Shown here: one piece after another, positions 1-13,629 of the stretch
Layout of the letters: every line of letters begins with the position of its first letter
How positions within the stretch are numbered: the stretch's first letter is position 1
NCBI GenBank assembly: GCA_018842655.1
Contig: JAGTWN010000004.1
Span: forward strand, 2,108,001-2,172,000
Direction: 5' to 3'
DNA: 64,000 nucleotides
From: Candidatus Pantoea haifensis
GTDB lineage: Bacteria > Pseudomonadota > Gammaproteobacteria > Enterobacterales > Enterobacteriaceae
The notes under the pieces: model-generated
Told to the model about the DNA's origin: nothing
Seen by the model: the letters and a program-made list of their open reading frames with translations, nothing else
Databases searched by the model: none
Position numbers and translations under genes: made by a program

Positions 1-359
1 TACTTTCGTAGCCTGGCAAACAGGCAATAACCAGGGATCCCAGGCACATCATACAGACCGAAATCAGCATGGATTTTTTCGCCCGTGCCGATCGCCAATA
101 TAGCCAAACAGCCAGCCCCTATTGGACGCATCAAAAACCCTGCCGCAAATACGCCAGCCGTTTGTAGCAATTGCGTTGTGGTATCACCTTGAGGGAAGAA
201 AATATGCGCGAAATAGAGCGAAAAAAAGGAGTAAACGTAAAAGTCGAACCATTCGACTAAGTTTCCTGATGACGCACCAACGATGGCCCATATACGTTTT
301 TTTGTTGACGTATCATATGGCGCGCTTTCATCGCTTTGATTCTTGATTGTGTCTGTCAT
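1..359 (-). CDS. kgtP: Alpha-ketoglutarate permease, 5' part, frameshifted
   Basis: This is the N-terminal part of a KgtP-like MFS proton symporter for 2-oxoglutarate in the inner membrane; the gene runs off the left edge. Reading down from the ATG at 359-357 gives an N-terminus with the motif [19 protein letters not shown], then [22 protein letters not shown], which is the KgtP signature. Two one-base losses break the frame: the C4 run at 116-119 (needs five for GGWLFG) and the T6 run at 74-79 (needs seven for GRKKS). With both added, the frame stays open to the edge. KgtP also flanks the clpB-linked rRNA operon in E. coli, which supports the call. Whether the breaks are real or base-calling errors cannot be told here, but they match a window-wide pattern. 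Confidence 0.85.
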   Translation of the reverse strand, partial: MTDTIKNQSDESAPYDTSTKKRIWAIVGASSGNLVEWFDFYVYSFFSLYFAHIFFPQGDTTTQLLQTAGVFAAGFLMRPIGAGCLAILAIGTGEKIHADFGLYDVPGIPGYCLFARLRK

Positions 360-627
360 GCTTTGCCTCATTTCCTTGCTGATAAGCAGCGTTAAAGAAT
401 TGAGTAAACCACTTGTTTACGCCTGACGGAAAGAGGTTGAAATCTGATATTGAAAAATGTGACTGAGGCGATCTTTTTAGCAAGATTTAAGGTGTTTTTT
501 CAATTAATTAGCCAGTGCGGCTTTAATTAATTGCTTATTTAACTGCCTGGAAAAGAGCATTGATAAAATAAGGACATGCCAGAATTTAAATCAAAAACTT
601 ATATTTTGACCACTTTTCTGCAGACGT
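360..627. other. kgtP upstream / rRNA operon downstream gap
   Basis: This AT-rich gap separates the kgtP start from the end of the rRNA operon. It must hold the kgtP promoter and leader (GAGG lies just before the ATG). I see no RNA gene or credible reading frame in it. Confidence 0.5.
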
Positions 628-659
628 AAAAAAGCCCCTGCAGACGCAGGGGCCTTTTT
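628..659 (-). terminator. rRNA operon terminator
   Basis: On the minus strand a GC-rich hairpin (GCCCCTGCG / CGCAGGGGC around a short TCTG loop) is followed by a T run. It lies immediately downstream of the 5S gene and fits an intrinsic terminator for the rRNA operon. Confidence 0.85.
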
Positions 660-666
660 CTGTTGG

Positions 667-786
667 ATGCCTGGCAGTTCCCTACTCTCGCATGGGGAGG
701 CCCCACACTACCATCGGCGCTACGGCGTTTCACTTCTGAGTTCGGCATGGGGTCAGGTGGGACCACCGCGCTAGTGCCGCCAGGCA
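667..786 (-). rRNA. rrf: 5S ribosomal RNA
   Basis: 120 nt match the enterobacterial 5S rRNA along its length, from TGCCTGGCGGC at the 5' end (786) to the complementary TGCCAGGCAT at the 3' end (667). It is the last gene of the rRNA operon. Confidence 0.97.
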
Positions 787-870
787 AATTCTGTCTCCGC
801 GCCGCCCGCAGGCCGCGCAGAATTATCCGTCACAAGCTGAAAGTCTCTCAAAAACGCCTCTGGCGTTGTA

Positions 871-3769
<2,899 letters not shown>

Positions 3770-3900
3770 TCACAACCCACAGGCGTTTTGCAACGCGTGC
3801 AGACTGCAAGCATTTGAGAGACTCGTCCGCATCGCTGTGCCACTCCCTGTTACGGAGAAATGGCGCGACGCGTCGTTTCAATTTTCAGCTTGTTCCGGAT

Positions 3901-3912
3901 TGTTAAAGAGCA
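3901..3912 (-). promoter_or_regulatory. boxA antitermination site, 16S-23S spacer
   Basis: On the minus strand the sequence reads TGCTCTTTAACA, identical to the boxA core in the rRNA leader of this operon. It lies upstream of 23S, where Nus/boxA antitermination sites are expected. Confidence 0.85.
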
Positions 3913-3974
3913 GTAAAACTTCGCAATGCACTCGAAAATGCATTCTGAAGTTTTGGGTATCAACCGCAGGTTGA

Positions 3975-4050
3975 TGGTGGAGCTAAGCGGGATCGAACCG
4001 CTGACCTCCTGCGTGCAAGGCAGGCGCTCTCCCAGCTGAGCTATAGCCCC
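3975..4050 (-). tRNA. tRNA-Ala (TGC)
   Basis: A 76-nt tRNA starts GGGGCTATAGCTCAGCTGGG and ends with an encoded CCA. The anticodon loop reads CTTGCAC, giving TGC. It sits in the 16S-23S spacer after tRNA-Ile. Confidence 0.97.
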
Positions 4051-4155
4051 AAATAGGTAAAACCCGTGACCATGATTCTTCTGTAATCAGGACGTGGCAA
4101 CGCCAGGCGCGCTGAACTGTGCGCTCCGGGGTCACAACGAAGAGTACGCAAGAAC

Positions 4156-4232
<77 letters not shown>

Positions 4233-4305
4233 GCCGGGGTTTTACTGCTTCTTTACTTTCTATCAGACAATCTGTGTGAGCACTTCGCGGGAAGGTATCT
4301 TCAGG

Positions 4306-5845
<1,540 letters not shown>

Positions 5846-5996
5846 AAAGTTTGATTTGCTTCAACCCGTGAAGCGATGCTCTGTGAATTAAACTTCGTAA
5901 TGAATTACGTGTTCACCCAGCAGAGACTTGATATTTTTTACGTCCGGAGACGCTGATATCAATCCTGCGAGTGCCCACACAGATTGTCTGATAAAT

Positions 5997-6008
5997 TGTT
6001 AAAGAGCA
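5997..6008 (-). promoter_or_regulatory. boxA antitermination site, rRNA leader
   Basis: The minus strand reads TGCTCTTTAACA followed by the conserved ATTTATCAGACAATCTGTG leader segment. This is the standard leader boxA where NusB/NusE load for rRNA antitermination. Confidence 0.85.
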
Positions 6009-6047
6009 GTGCGACCAGCGGGTTAACCGTCTGTCGCGAGGTGGCGT

Positions 6048-6075
6048 ATATTACGCTAACCTCCTTCAGAGTCAA
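6048..6075 (-). promoter_or_regulatory. rRNA operon promoter P2
   Basis: On the minus strand TTGACT (6075-6070) and TAATAT (6053-6048) are spaced by 16 bp. The surrounding sequence resembles E. coli rrn P2 promoters, with the -35 inside TTGACTC. Confidence 0.8.
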
Positions 6076-6167
6076 CTTCTTTTTCGAAGTTTTTCTCCGG
6101 CGGCTCAGTCTCCTGAACCTCTCAACACGTCATCCCGTAAGCCGGTGTGCCGTGTCAGTGGAGGCGC

Positions 6168-6195
6168 ATTATAGGGAGTTCCTGCGGGCTGACAA
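6168..6195 (-). promoter_or_regulatory. rRNA operon promoter P1
   Basis: On the minus strand TTGTCA (6195-6190) and a perfect TATAAT (6173-6168) are spaced by 16 bp, followed by the GC-rich discriminator GCGCC typical of growth-rate-controlled rrn P1. An AT-rich tract at about 6200-6240 could be the UP element and Fis region. Confidence 0.85.
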
Positions 6196-6277
6196 GTGCT
6201 AATTTGAAGTTTTTATTCAACCGCTCAAGTTTTAACCCAACTGATTTAATACTAGCCAAAATAACCTGTCTGGGCGA

Positions 6278-6306
6278 TAAAAAAACGGGCTCTGAGGCCC
6301 GTTTTA
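6278..6306 (-). terminator. clpB terminator
   Basis: On the minus strand ACGGGC CTCAGA GCCCGT is followed by a seven-T run. It lies just after the clpB stop and fits an intrinsic terminator that also separates clpB from the rRNA promoters. Confidence 0.85.
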
Positions 6307-6317
6307 GGTAAAACGCA

Positions 6318-8888
6318 TCACTGACGGGCAGTAATAACGTTGTCTTTAACTTCCATTTCAATGGTTTTTCCAGGAACCAGCACACCCGAAAGAATTTGCT
6401 GCGCCAGCGGATTTTCAATCTGCTGCTGAATTGCACGCTTGAGCGGCCGCGCACCATACACCGGGTCATAACCGTTCTCGCCCAGCAGTTTAAGCGCCTC
6501 GCTGGAGATATTCAGTTTATAACCACGCTCTTCCAGACGTTTATACAAACGCTGCAACTGTATCTGGGCAATAGAAGCAATGTGCTTCTCCGCCAGCGGA
6601 TGGAAAACCACGACTTCATCAATACGGTTAATGAACTCAGGACGGAAATGATGCCCGACTACGCCCATTACAATATCTTTCATTTCGCTGTAATTCAGAT
6701 CGCCAAAACGCTCCTGGATTAAATCAGATCCCAGGTTTGAGGTCATAATGACCACCGTATTACGGAAATCTACGGTTCGGCCCTGACCATCCGTTAAGCG
6801 TCCATCATCTAATACCTGCAGCAGAATGTTGAATACATCCGGATGCGCTTTTTCTACCTCATCAAGCAAGATGACGGAATAAGGACGACGACGCACAGCC
6901 TCTGTCAGATAACCGCCTTCTTCGTAGCCCACATATCCTGGCGGTGCCCCCACCAGCCGCGACACAGAATGCTTCTCCATGAACTCAGACATATCAATGC
7001 GCACCATAGCGTCGTCACTATCAAATAAAAAGTTTGCTAATGACTTACAGAGTTCAGTTTTACCTACGCCCGTCGGCCCAAGAAACAGAAATGAACCGAT
7101 AGGACGATTCGGATCTGATAACCCTGCCCGACTACGGCGAATCGCATTCGATACTGCTTCAACCGCCTCATCCTGACCGATAACGCGCGCGTGTAAATCC
7201 TGCTCCATACGCAGCAGTTTGTCGCGTTCCCCTTCCATCATGCGAGCAACCGGAATACCGGTCCAGCGTGCTAATACGTCGGCGATTTCCACATCCGTAA
7301 CGCGGTTGCGCAGCAGCTTCATGGTTTTACCTTCAGCCTGCGTTGCTGAGGCTAACTGTTTCTCCAGTGCCGGAATCTTGCCGTACTGCAGTTCCGACAT
7401 CTGTGCCAGATCACCTAAGCGACGCGCCTGCTCCAGCGTTAAACGTGCTTGCTCAAGCTCTGCTTTAATATTTTGGGTACCGGAGAGTGACGCTTTTTCT
7501 GCCTTCCACTCTTCTTCAAGCTCAGCGTATTCCCGCTCTTTCTGATCCAGCTCGCTTTCTAACATGGCAAGCCGCTTTATGCTCGCATCATCAGATTCTT
7601 TCTTCAGCGCCTGCTGTTCCAGTTTCAACTGGATAATTCGGCGTTCCAGCCGATCCAGCGATTCTGGCTTGGAGTCGATCTGCAAGCGAATACTGGAAGC
7701 TGCCTCGTCAATCAGGTCAATAGCTTTATCGGGCAACTGGCGATCGGCAATATAGCGATGCGACAAAGTTGCCGCTGCAACAATTGCGGGATCGGTAATT
7801 TGCACATGGTGATGTAGCTCATAACGCTCTTTCAGCCCACGTAAAATCGCAATGGTGTCTTCAACACTCGGCTCTGCCACATAAACTTTCTGGAAACGGC
7901 GCTCCAGCGCGGCATCTTTTTCAATATATTGACGATATTCATCAAGCGTCGTAGCACCGACACAGTGCAATTCACCGCGTGCCAGCGCGGGTTTCAGCAT
8001 ATTACCTGCGTCCATGGCACCGTCGGCTTTACCTGCGCCCACCATCGTGTGCAACTCATCAATAAACAGGATGACATTGCCTTCTTGTTTAGAAAGGTCG
8101 TTTAACACACCTTTCAAACGCTCTTCGAATTCACCCCGATATTTTGCACCGGCCACCAGCGCACCCATATCAAGCGCCAACACGCGACGGCCTTTCAATC
8201 CTTCTGGGACTTCGCCATTGATAATACGCTGCGCCAGGCCTTCAACAATTGCCGTTTTACCTACACCCGGCTCCCCAATGAGCACCGGATTATTTTTTGT
8301 GCGGCGCTGCAGCACCTGGATAGTACGACGAATCTCTTCGTCCCGACCAATCACCGGATCGAGTTTGCCCTGTTCGGCCTGCTCGGTCAGATCAATGGTG
8401 TATTTCTTTAATGCCTGGCGCTGATCTTCAGCCCCTTGATCATTCACGTTCTCTCCTCCACGCATTTGTTCAATGGCCTTAGTGAGTTTTTCAGTGGTTG
8501 CGCCAGCCGATTTTAAAAATCTGCCAGCGAGCCGCGTGAATCGAGGGCCGCCAGAACAAACAATTCAGATGAAATAAAGTTATCGCTGCGCTTTTGCGCC
8601 AGCTTGTCGCACAGGTTAAGTACGCGAATCAAATCAGATGAGGGTTGAACATCCCCTCCGTTCCCTCTACCTGCGGCAGACGGTCGATGGCTTGTTCAAT
8701 TTGAGTGCGTAATGCTGCTACGTCGACACCTGCAGACGCCAGCAACGGGCGAACAGATCCCCTTCCTGATTAAGCAATGCGCTCATCAGATGCAGAGGTT
8801 CAATAAATTGATTATCGTGTCCCAGAGCGAGGGACTGCGCGTCGGCGAGAGCCAGTTGGAATTTGTTAGTAAGACGATCCAGACGCAT
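6318..8888 (-). CDS. clpB: ClpB disaggregase, three frame breaks near the N-terminus
   Basis: ClpB is a hexameric AAA+ ATPase that extracts proteins from aggregates with DnaK/DnaJ/GrpE. The N-terminal domain starts at the ATG at 8888 ([18 protein letters not shown]). The open part from residue 143 carries the first Walker A GEPGVGKT (206-213), the coiled-coil middle domain, and the second Walker A GPTGVGKT. Three one-base losses interrupt residues 40-143: the C4 runs at 8759-8762 and 8653-8656 and the A5 run at 8515-8519. Adding one base at each gives exactly 857 codons plus stop, the E. coli length. The preceding sigma-32 promoter and the pgeF neighbour agree with the E. coli locus. I regard the breaks as probable base-calling errors. 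Confidence 0.93.
8445..8460 (-). promoter_or_regulatory. Internal GTG start with ribosome binding site in clpB
   Basis: Codon 149 of restored clpB is GTG (8447-8445), preceded by GGAGGAGAG. In E. coli the short form of ClpB, lacking the N-terminal domain, starts at codon 149 from such a GTG. The site looks conserved, so a second ClpB isoform is likely. Confidence 0.7.
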
Positions 8889-8926
8889 GATTCCTCCCAT
8901 TACAGGTCAAAATGCTACTGGAGATT

Positions 8927-8955
8927 AAATGAGGTCATCCCTCAAATTTTCAAGG
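8927..8955 (-). promoter_or_regulatory. Sigma-32 heat-shock promoter of clpB
   Basis: On the minus strand CCTTGAAA (8955-8948) and CCTCATTT (8934-8927) are spaced by 13 bp. This fits the sigma-32 consensus CTTGAAA / CCCCATNT and closely resembles the E. coli clpB promoter. It places clpB under heat-shock control independent of rluD-pgeF. Confidence 0.85.
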
Positions 8956-9013
8956 TTGATGACCTGAGATGAGAGCAAAAAACAGGCTGACTGGATCGTC
9001 TTATGGCGTAAGG

Positions 9014-9741
9014 TTATAACAGCCAGATCAAAGTTGCCATACGTCCTGTTGTGCCATCGCGGCGGAAAGAGAAAAATCGTCGCGTTGCTGGAAAGTACAG
9101 CGCATATCGGCACTCACAGATTTTACGCCCGCTGCCTGCAAACGCTGCTGCGCCAGCAGCCAGAGATTGGCATAAAATTTATTGCCTGCTGGACGAAAAG
9201 CCGCTGCCGCTGCTGAATGTTGAGCCATAAAAGCACTGCGCACTTCTGCGCCAACTTCAAATGCGTTAAAACCGATCGCCGGCCCAAGCCAGGCGTGAAT
9301 CTGCTCCGCTGGAGAGCGAAACTGTGCCAGGGTATTTTCTAACACGCCAGCACAAAGTCCGCGCCAGCCAGCATGGGCTGCGGCAACTTCTGAACCGTCG
9401 GCGCTGCAAAACAGCACCGGCAAACAGTCTGCCGTCATCACTGCGCAAACCACGCCCGGCTCCGATGTTATGCAGGCATCTGCTCGTGGCATCTTCTGTT
9501 GCTCAAGGTTCAAACGTACCACATCAGTGGCATGAACCTGTTCCAGCCACTGCGGCATTGAGGGCAAATCCGCCAACTCCATCAATCGCTGACGATTGCG
9601 CTCAACGCATGCTGGTTCATCTCCGACATGTGCCCCCAGGTTTAGAGAGTCCCAGGGCGCAGCACTTATGCCGCCCTGTCGCATAGTAGAACATGCTCGC
9701 ACGTTAGCAGGCGCTGGCCAGTCGGGAATAATGATACTCAT
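9014..9741 (-). CDS. pgeF: Peptidoglycan editing factor PgeF (YfiH)
   Basis: PgeF is a cytoplasmic purine-nucleosidase-fold (multicopper-oxidase-like) enzyme that removes wrongly incorporated residues from cell-wall precursors. Motifs TADCLPVLF and AAAHAGWRGLCAG carry the conserved metal-binding Cys and His. The start overlaps the rluD stop in ATGA, so the two are translationally coupled. The A5 run at 9072-9076 is one short: with six the C-terminus becomes DDFFSFRRDGTTGRMATLIW, the normal family ending, and the protein is 242 aa against 243 in E. coli. Without it the tail is out of frame from about residue 223. Confidence 0.92.
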
Positions 9742-10717
9742 AGCCAGTCCAGCTGATCCTTGAACTCTTCAGTATCAGCTTTGAGCGCATTAATAAGATC
9801 AATCATGTCCTGGGAATTGCCGCATGGAATTCCATCTCAATTCCTGAAATGGGGTGATAAAGACGCAACATTGTGGCGTGTAGCGCCTGGCGGTCAAACC
9901 CACGCAGTGTAGAAATGAATGCATCCGATGCGCCTTTTGGCGGACGAGGGCGACCACCATAAAGCGGATCGCCAACCAGCGGATGGTTGATATGCGCCAT
10001 ATGGACACGAATTTGATGGGTACGGCCCGTCTCAAGGCGTAAACGCAGACGGGTATGCGCCCGGAAATGCTCCATGATGCGATAGTGCGTCACTGCCGGT
10101 TTACCCATAGGATGAACAGACATATGCGTGCGTTTAGTTGAGTGGCGGCTGATTGGCTCATCCACCGTACCGCCTGCCGTCATAGTGCCAATCGCAACCG
10201 CTTCATATTCACGGGTGATCTCACGTCTTTGTAGTGAATCAACCAGGTGCGTTTGTGCCGGAACCGTTTTTGCCACCACCATTAATCCGGTGGTGTCTTT
10301 ATCCAGACGATGAACGATGCCCGCACGCGGAACATCCATGATCGCTGGATAGTGATGAAGCAATGCGTTCAACACCGTGCCGTCTGGATTACCTGCGCCA
10401 GGATGAACCACAAAGTCACGCGGTTTATTGATGACGATAATATCTTCATCTTCATAAACGATGTCGAGCGGCAGATTTTGCGGCTCCCAGCGTTGCTCTT
10501 CTTCGATTTCCGCTTCGATGGCAACGCGCTCGCCACCCAATACTTTCTCTTTCGGTTTATCAATAATCGTGCCATTAACACTGACGCGACGATTAAGGAT
10601 CCACTCTTTTATGCGAGAACGTGAATAATCAGGGAACAATTCTGCCAAAGTCTGATCTAAGCGTTGTCCGAGTTGTGATTCGGATACCGTTGCGGTGAGT
10701 TGAACTTGTTGTGCCAT
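9738..10717 (-). CDS. rluD: 23S rRNA pseudouridine synthase RluD
   Basis: RluD makes pseudouridines 1911, 1915 and 1917 in helix 69 of 23S rRNA. An S4 RNA-binding domain covers roughly residues 18-80, and the catalytic Asp is D139 in HRLDKDTTG. The reading frame breaks at a CCC run (9812-9814 as G on the plus strand). A fourth C gives the ending IPQDMIDLINALKADTEEF and total length 326 aa, identical to E. coli; as written the frame stops 22 residues early at 9803. It heads the rluD-pgeF unit and is divergent from bamD. Confidence 0.93.
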
Positions 10718-10847
10718 ATACAGCTTCTTCGTTAACGTTGGGTTTTCACGGCGATGCCGTTTAATATAATGTGCTATCGTACCTGGTCATCACCGGGAGC
10801 TATACGGACAGCTTCCGCCATAACATTTTGAGGATAATCACTTCGTC

Positions 10848-11582
10848 ATGACGCGTATGAAATATCTGGTGGCTGCTGCCACACTGAGCCTGGCACTTGT
10901 AGGTTGTTCCGGCTCAAATGACGCGGTACCGGACAGCCCGCCTTCTGAAATTTACGCTACAGCGCAGCAAAAGCTGCAGGACGGTAACTTTAAAGCGGCA
11001 ATTAAGCAACTGGAAGCGTTGGATAATCGTTATCCGTTCGGTCCCTATTCACAGCAGGTTCAGCTGGATTTGATCTACGCGTATTATAAAAATGCCGATC
11101 TGCCATTAGCGCAGGCTGCCATTGCTCGCTTCATGCGCCTGAATCCTACTCATCCAAACATTGATTACGTCATTTATATGAAAGGGCTGACGGATATGGC
11201 GCTGGATGACTCTGCGCTGCAAGGCTTCTTTGGTGTTGATCGCTCCGATCGTGCTCCCACCCATGCGCGCGATGCCTTCCATGATTTCTCGCAGCTGCTG
11301 CGCAGTTATCCTAACAGCCAATACGCGGCGGATGCACAGAAACGTCTGGTCTATCTGAAAGATCGCCTGGCGAAATATGAGCTTTCTGTGGCGCAATTCT
11401 ATACTAAGCGCGGGGCATATGTCGCGGTTGTTAACCGCGTTGAAGGCATGATGCGTGACTATCCCGATACGCAGGCAACGCATGATGCTTTACCGTTGAT
11501 GGAAAATGCGTATCGCCAACTGCAACTTAATGCTGAAGCCGATAAAGTCGCGAAGATTATTGCCGCCAATAATACGCACTGA
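10848..11582 (+). CDS. bamD: Outer membrane assembly lipoprotein BamD
   Basis: BamD is the essential lipoprotein of the BAM complex, which inserts beta-barrel proteins into the outer membrane. The 244-aa product has a lipoprotein signal peptide with lipobox LVGC (lipidated Cys20), then five TPR-like helical repeats, for example [20 protein letters not shown] and [19 protein letters not shown]. Length and sequence match E. coli (245 aa) and the frame is intact. The gene is divergent from rluD. Confidence 0.97.
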   Translation: MTRMKYLVAAATLSLALVGCSGSNDAVPDSPPSEIYATAQQKLQDGNFKAAIKQLEALDNRYPFGPYSQQVQLDLIYAYYKNADLPLAQAAIARFMRLNPTHPNIDYVIYMKGLTDMALDDSALQGFFGVDRSDRAPTHARDAFHDFSQLLRSYPNSQYAADAQKRLVYLKDRLAKYELSVAQFYTKRGAYVAVVNRVEGMMRDYPDTQATHDALPLMENAYRQLQLNAEADKVAKIIAANNTH

Positions 11583-11605
11583 TCTTTTCAACTTTACGCA
11601 AAAGA

Positions 11606-11634
11606 AAAAGCAGCCACATGATGGCTGCTTTTTT
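11606..11634 (+). terminator. bamD terminator
   Basis: AAAAGCAGCCA and TGGCTGCTTTT form a hairpin followed by T residues just after bamD. Confidence 0.9.
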
Positions 11635-11778
11635 ATGCTCAGAAAAACGTCGAAAAATGAAGTTTCTCATTGAGCTAACTTACCAACAATGCACCTTAAA
11701 ACGTCCTGCTTCAAGGCTTTTTGCCCGTTTTTTGCAGCTTTCTCACAAATAACTGGCCTTGACAAAAAGTGACATTTT

Positions 11779-11822
11779 TTCGTGATCTGAATCACACATT
11801 TTGCGTTTTTTCGCGCTATGCT
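11779..11822 (+). promoter_or_regulatory. Promoter region of raiA with CRP-like site
   Basis: CGTGA TCTGAA TCACA (11781-11796) differs by one base from the CRP core TGTGA-N6-TCACA. A -10-like TATGCT lies at 11817-11822. Stationary-phase and cAMP-CRP control of raiA is known in E. coli; binding here is inferred from the motif. Confidence 0.6.
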
Positions 11823-11860
11823 GGTCCTACCAAGACGGAAATGACAGAGAGGTAAGAAAT

Positions 11861-12187
11861 ATGATTCTGAACATTACCAGTAAACAAATGGAAATCACTG
11901 CCGCTATCCGCAACCATGTCCAAGACCGTCTCGCCAAGCTAGAAAAATGGCAAACTGACCTCATCAATCCGCATATTGTCCTGTCTAAAGAGCCGAAAGA
12001 GTTTGTTGCTGATGCGACAATTAATACTCCAAACGGTACTTTAGTCGCCAGTGCTAAACATGACGATATGTATACCGCCATCAATGATTTGATTGCTAAA
12101 TTAGAACGCCAACTCAATAAAGTTCAGCACAAATCAGAAGCACGCCGCGCTACTACCAGCGTTAAAGATTTCATGCCGGCCAGCTAG
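11861..12187 (+). CDS. raiA: Ribosome hibernation/translation inhibitor RaiA
   Basis: RaiA binds between ribosomal subunits in stationary phase and cold shock and blocks the A and P sites. The start [13 protein letters not shown] follows GAGAGG; a longer upstream frame lacks support. The protein is 108 aa; it aligns with E. coli RaiA over residues 1 to about 100 ([30 protein letters not shown]). The E. coli acidic tail is replaced by a short DFMPAS ending. No frame break is evident, though the tail difference could reflect one. Confidence 0.93.
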   Translation: MILNITSKQMEITAAIRNHVQDRLAKLEKWQTDLINPHIVLSKEPKEFVADATINTPNGTLVASAKHDDMYTAINDLIAKLERQLNKVQHKSEARRATTSVKDFMPAS

Positions 12188-12203
12188 ATCAACCAATACG
12201 TTT

Positions 12204-12227
12204 AACGCGCCTGCGGGCGCGTTTTTT
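12204..12227 (+). terminator. raiA terminator
   Basis: AACGCGCC and GGGCGCGTT form a strong hairpin followed by six T. The T tract abuts the -35 of the pheL promoter. Confidence 0.9.
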
Positions 12228-12228
12228 A

Positions 12229-12257
12229 TTGACAGCTTTTAAGCAGTGCGGTTACTC
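12229..12257 (+). promoter_or_regulatory. pheL-pheA promoter
   Basis: A perfect -35 TTGACA (12229-12234) is followed after 17 bp by TTACTC (12252-12257). It lies 29 bp before the leader peptide start, as expected for the attenuated phe operon. Confidence 0.7.
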
Positions 12258-12285
12258 TCAGGTCACTTTAGTTACGGAAATTTTC

Positions 12286-12332
12286 ATGAAACAACAGCTG
12301 TTTTTCTTCGCTTTCTTTTTACCTTCCCCTGA
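12286..12332 (+). CDS. pheL: phe operon leader peptide
   Basis: The leader reads MKQQLFFFAFF and is rich in Phe codons, as required for sensing charged tRNA-Phe. As written the frame lacks a stop and runs on past the attenuator. One more T in the T5 run at 12316-12320 gives MKQQLFFFAFFFTFP and a TGA at 12330-12332, matching the 15-residue E. coli leader in length and ending. Seven Phe codons then precede the pause site. Confidence 0.88.
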
Positions 12333-12334
12333 CT

Positions 12335-12406
12335 GGGAGGCAATTCGTCGTGTGAAAACGAAAGCGAAGACGAACAACAAAGCCTCCCAACCGGGAGGCT
12401 TTTTTA
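12335..12406 (+). promoter_or_regulatory. phe operon attenuator
   Basis: GCCTCCC (12382-12388) can pair either with GGGAGGC at 12393-12399, forming a terminator hairpin followed by a T run, or with an identical GGGAGGC at 12335-12341, forming an antiterminator. The choice between these is the known attenuation mechanism for pheA: ribosome stalling at Phe codons in pheL favours read-through. Confidence 0.9.
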
Positions 12407-12430
12407 TTGGACAGCATACAGGTGAGCTTT

Positions 12431-13593
12431 ATGAATCCCGATAATCCCTTACTGGCGTTGCGCGATAAGATCAGCGCAGTGGATGAAAAATTACTGACGC
12501 TACTGGCTGAACGCCGCGCGCTGGCTGTTGAGGTCGCACAAGCCAAACTGGAAACACATCGCCCTATTCGTGATGTAGAACGTGAGCGTGCCTTACTGGA
12601 GCGCCTGATTGTTCTGGGTAAAAAGCATCATTTAGATGCGCACTACATTACCCGCTTGTTTCAGCTTGTGATCGAAGATTCAGTCCTGACTCAGCAGGCG
12701 CTGTTGCAAAAAAACCTGAATCATCCTCATGCTCAGGCTGCACGCATCGCTTTTCTCGGTCCTAAAGGTTCCTATTCTCATCTTGCCGCACGTAAATATG
12801 CGGCACGTCATTTCGATAGCATGGTTGAAAGCGGTTGCCTGAAGTTTCACGATATTATTAAACAGGTTGAAAACGGCCTGGCTGACTACGCTATTTTGCC
12901 AATTGAAAATACCAGTTCAGGCTCGATCAATGATGTTTATGATTTGCTGCAACAAACAAGCTTATCGATCGTCGGCGAACTGACACTGCCAATTGAACAT
13001 TGCGTTTTGGTCAATGGCATCACTGATTTACAGCAGATTGAAACGGTTTACAGTCATCCTCAGCCTTTCCAGCAATGCAGCCAGTTCATTAACCGCTTCC
13101 CACACTGGAAAATCGAATATACCGAGAGCACCGCTGCGGCCATGGAGAAAGTCGCTGCATTAAACTCACCGAAAGCCGCAGCCTTAGGGAGCGAAGCGGG
13201 TGGTGAGTTATATCATTTACAGGTCCTTGAGCGGAACCTGGCAAATCAGCAGCAGAACCACACGCGCTTCATTGTGCTGGCACGCAAGCCTATTGAAGTT
13301 TCCGATCAGGTACCGGCAAAAACTACGCTCATTATGGCAACAGGTCAGCAAGCAGGTGCCTTGGTTGATGCGCTGCTGGTTTTACGCCAGCATAACCTGA
13401 TTATGAGCAAGCTGGAGTCGCGCCCTATCAACGGAAACCCGTGGGAAGAGATGTTTTATATCGATGTTCAGGGAAATCTTCAGTCAGAACGAATGCAGCA
13501 GGCATTGCACGAACTGAAAGCAATGACGCGTTCACTGAAGGTTTTAGGCTGTTATCCGGGGAAAATGTCATACCCGTTGAACCAGGCAAGTAA
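12431..13593 (+). CDS. pheA: Bifunctional chorismate mutase / prephenate dehydratase
   Basis: PheA converts chorismate to prephenate and prephenate to phenylpyruvate. The chorismate mutase domain is residues 1 to about 100, the dehydratase domain starts at [19 protein letters not shown], and the C-terminal ACT regulatory domain contains the Phe-binding LESRP motif. The start [11 protein letters not shown] is chosen over an upstream ATG because it follows GGTGAG and fits the family. A G4 run at 13558-13561 is probably one short: with five the end reads [13 protein letters not shown], stopping at 13593, close to the E. coli YPSENVVPVDPT. As written the tail differs and stops at 13597. Confidence 0.93.
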
Positions 13594-13599
13594 ATAATA

Positions 13600-13626
13600 A
13601 AAAGGCATCCGGTTGGATGCCTTTTT
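13600..13626. terminator. Shared pheA/tyrA terminator
   Basis: AAAAGGCATCC and GGATGCCTTTTT form a hairpin with A and T tracts on both sides, so it can stop transcription from both converging genes. Confidence 0.88.
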
Positions 13627-13629
13627 ACT

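Noticed and set aside
6396-8424. Plus-strand open frames opposite clpB
   Set aside because: They are antisense shadows of a strongly conserved gene, with low-complexity Ser/Arg composition.
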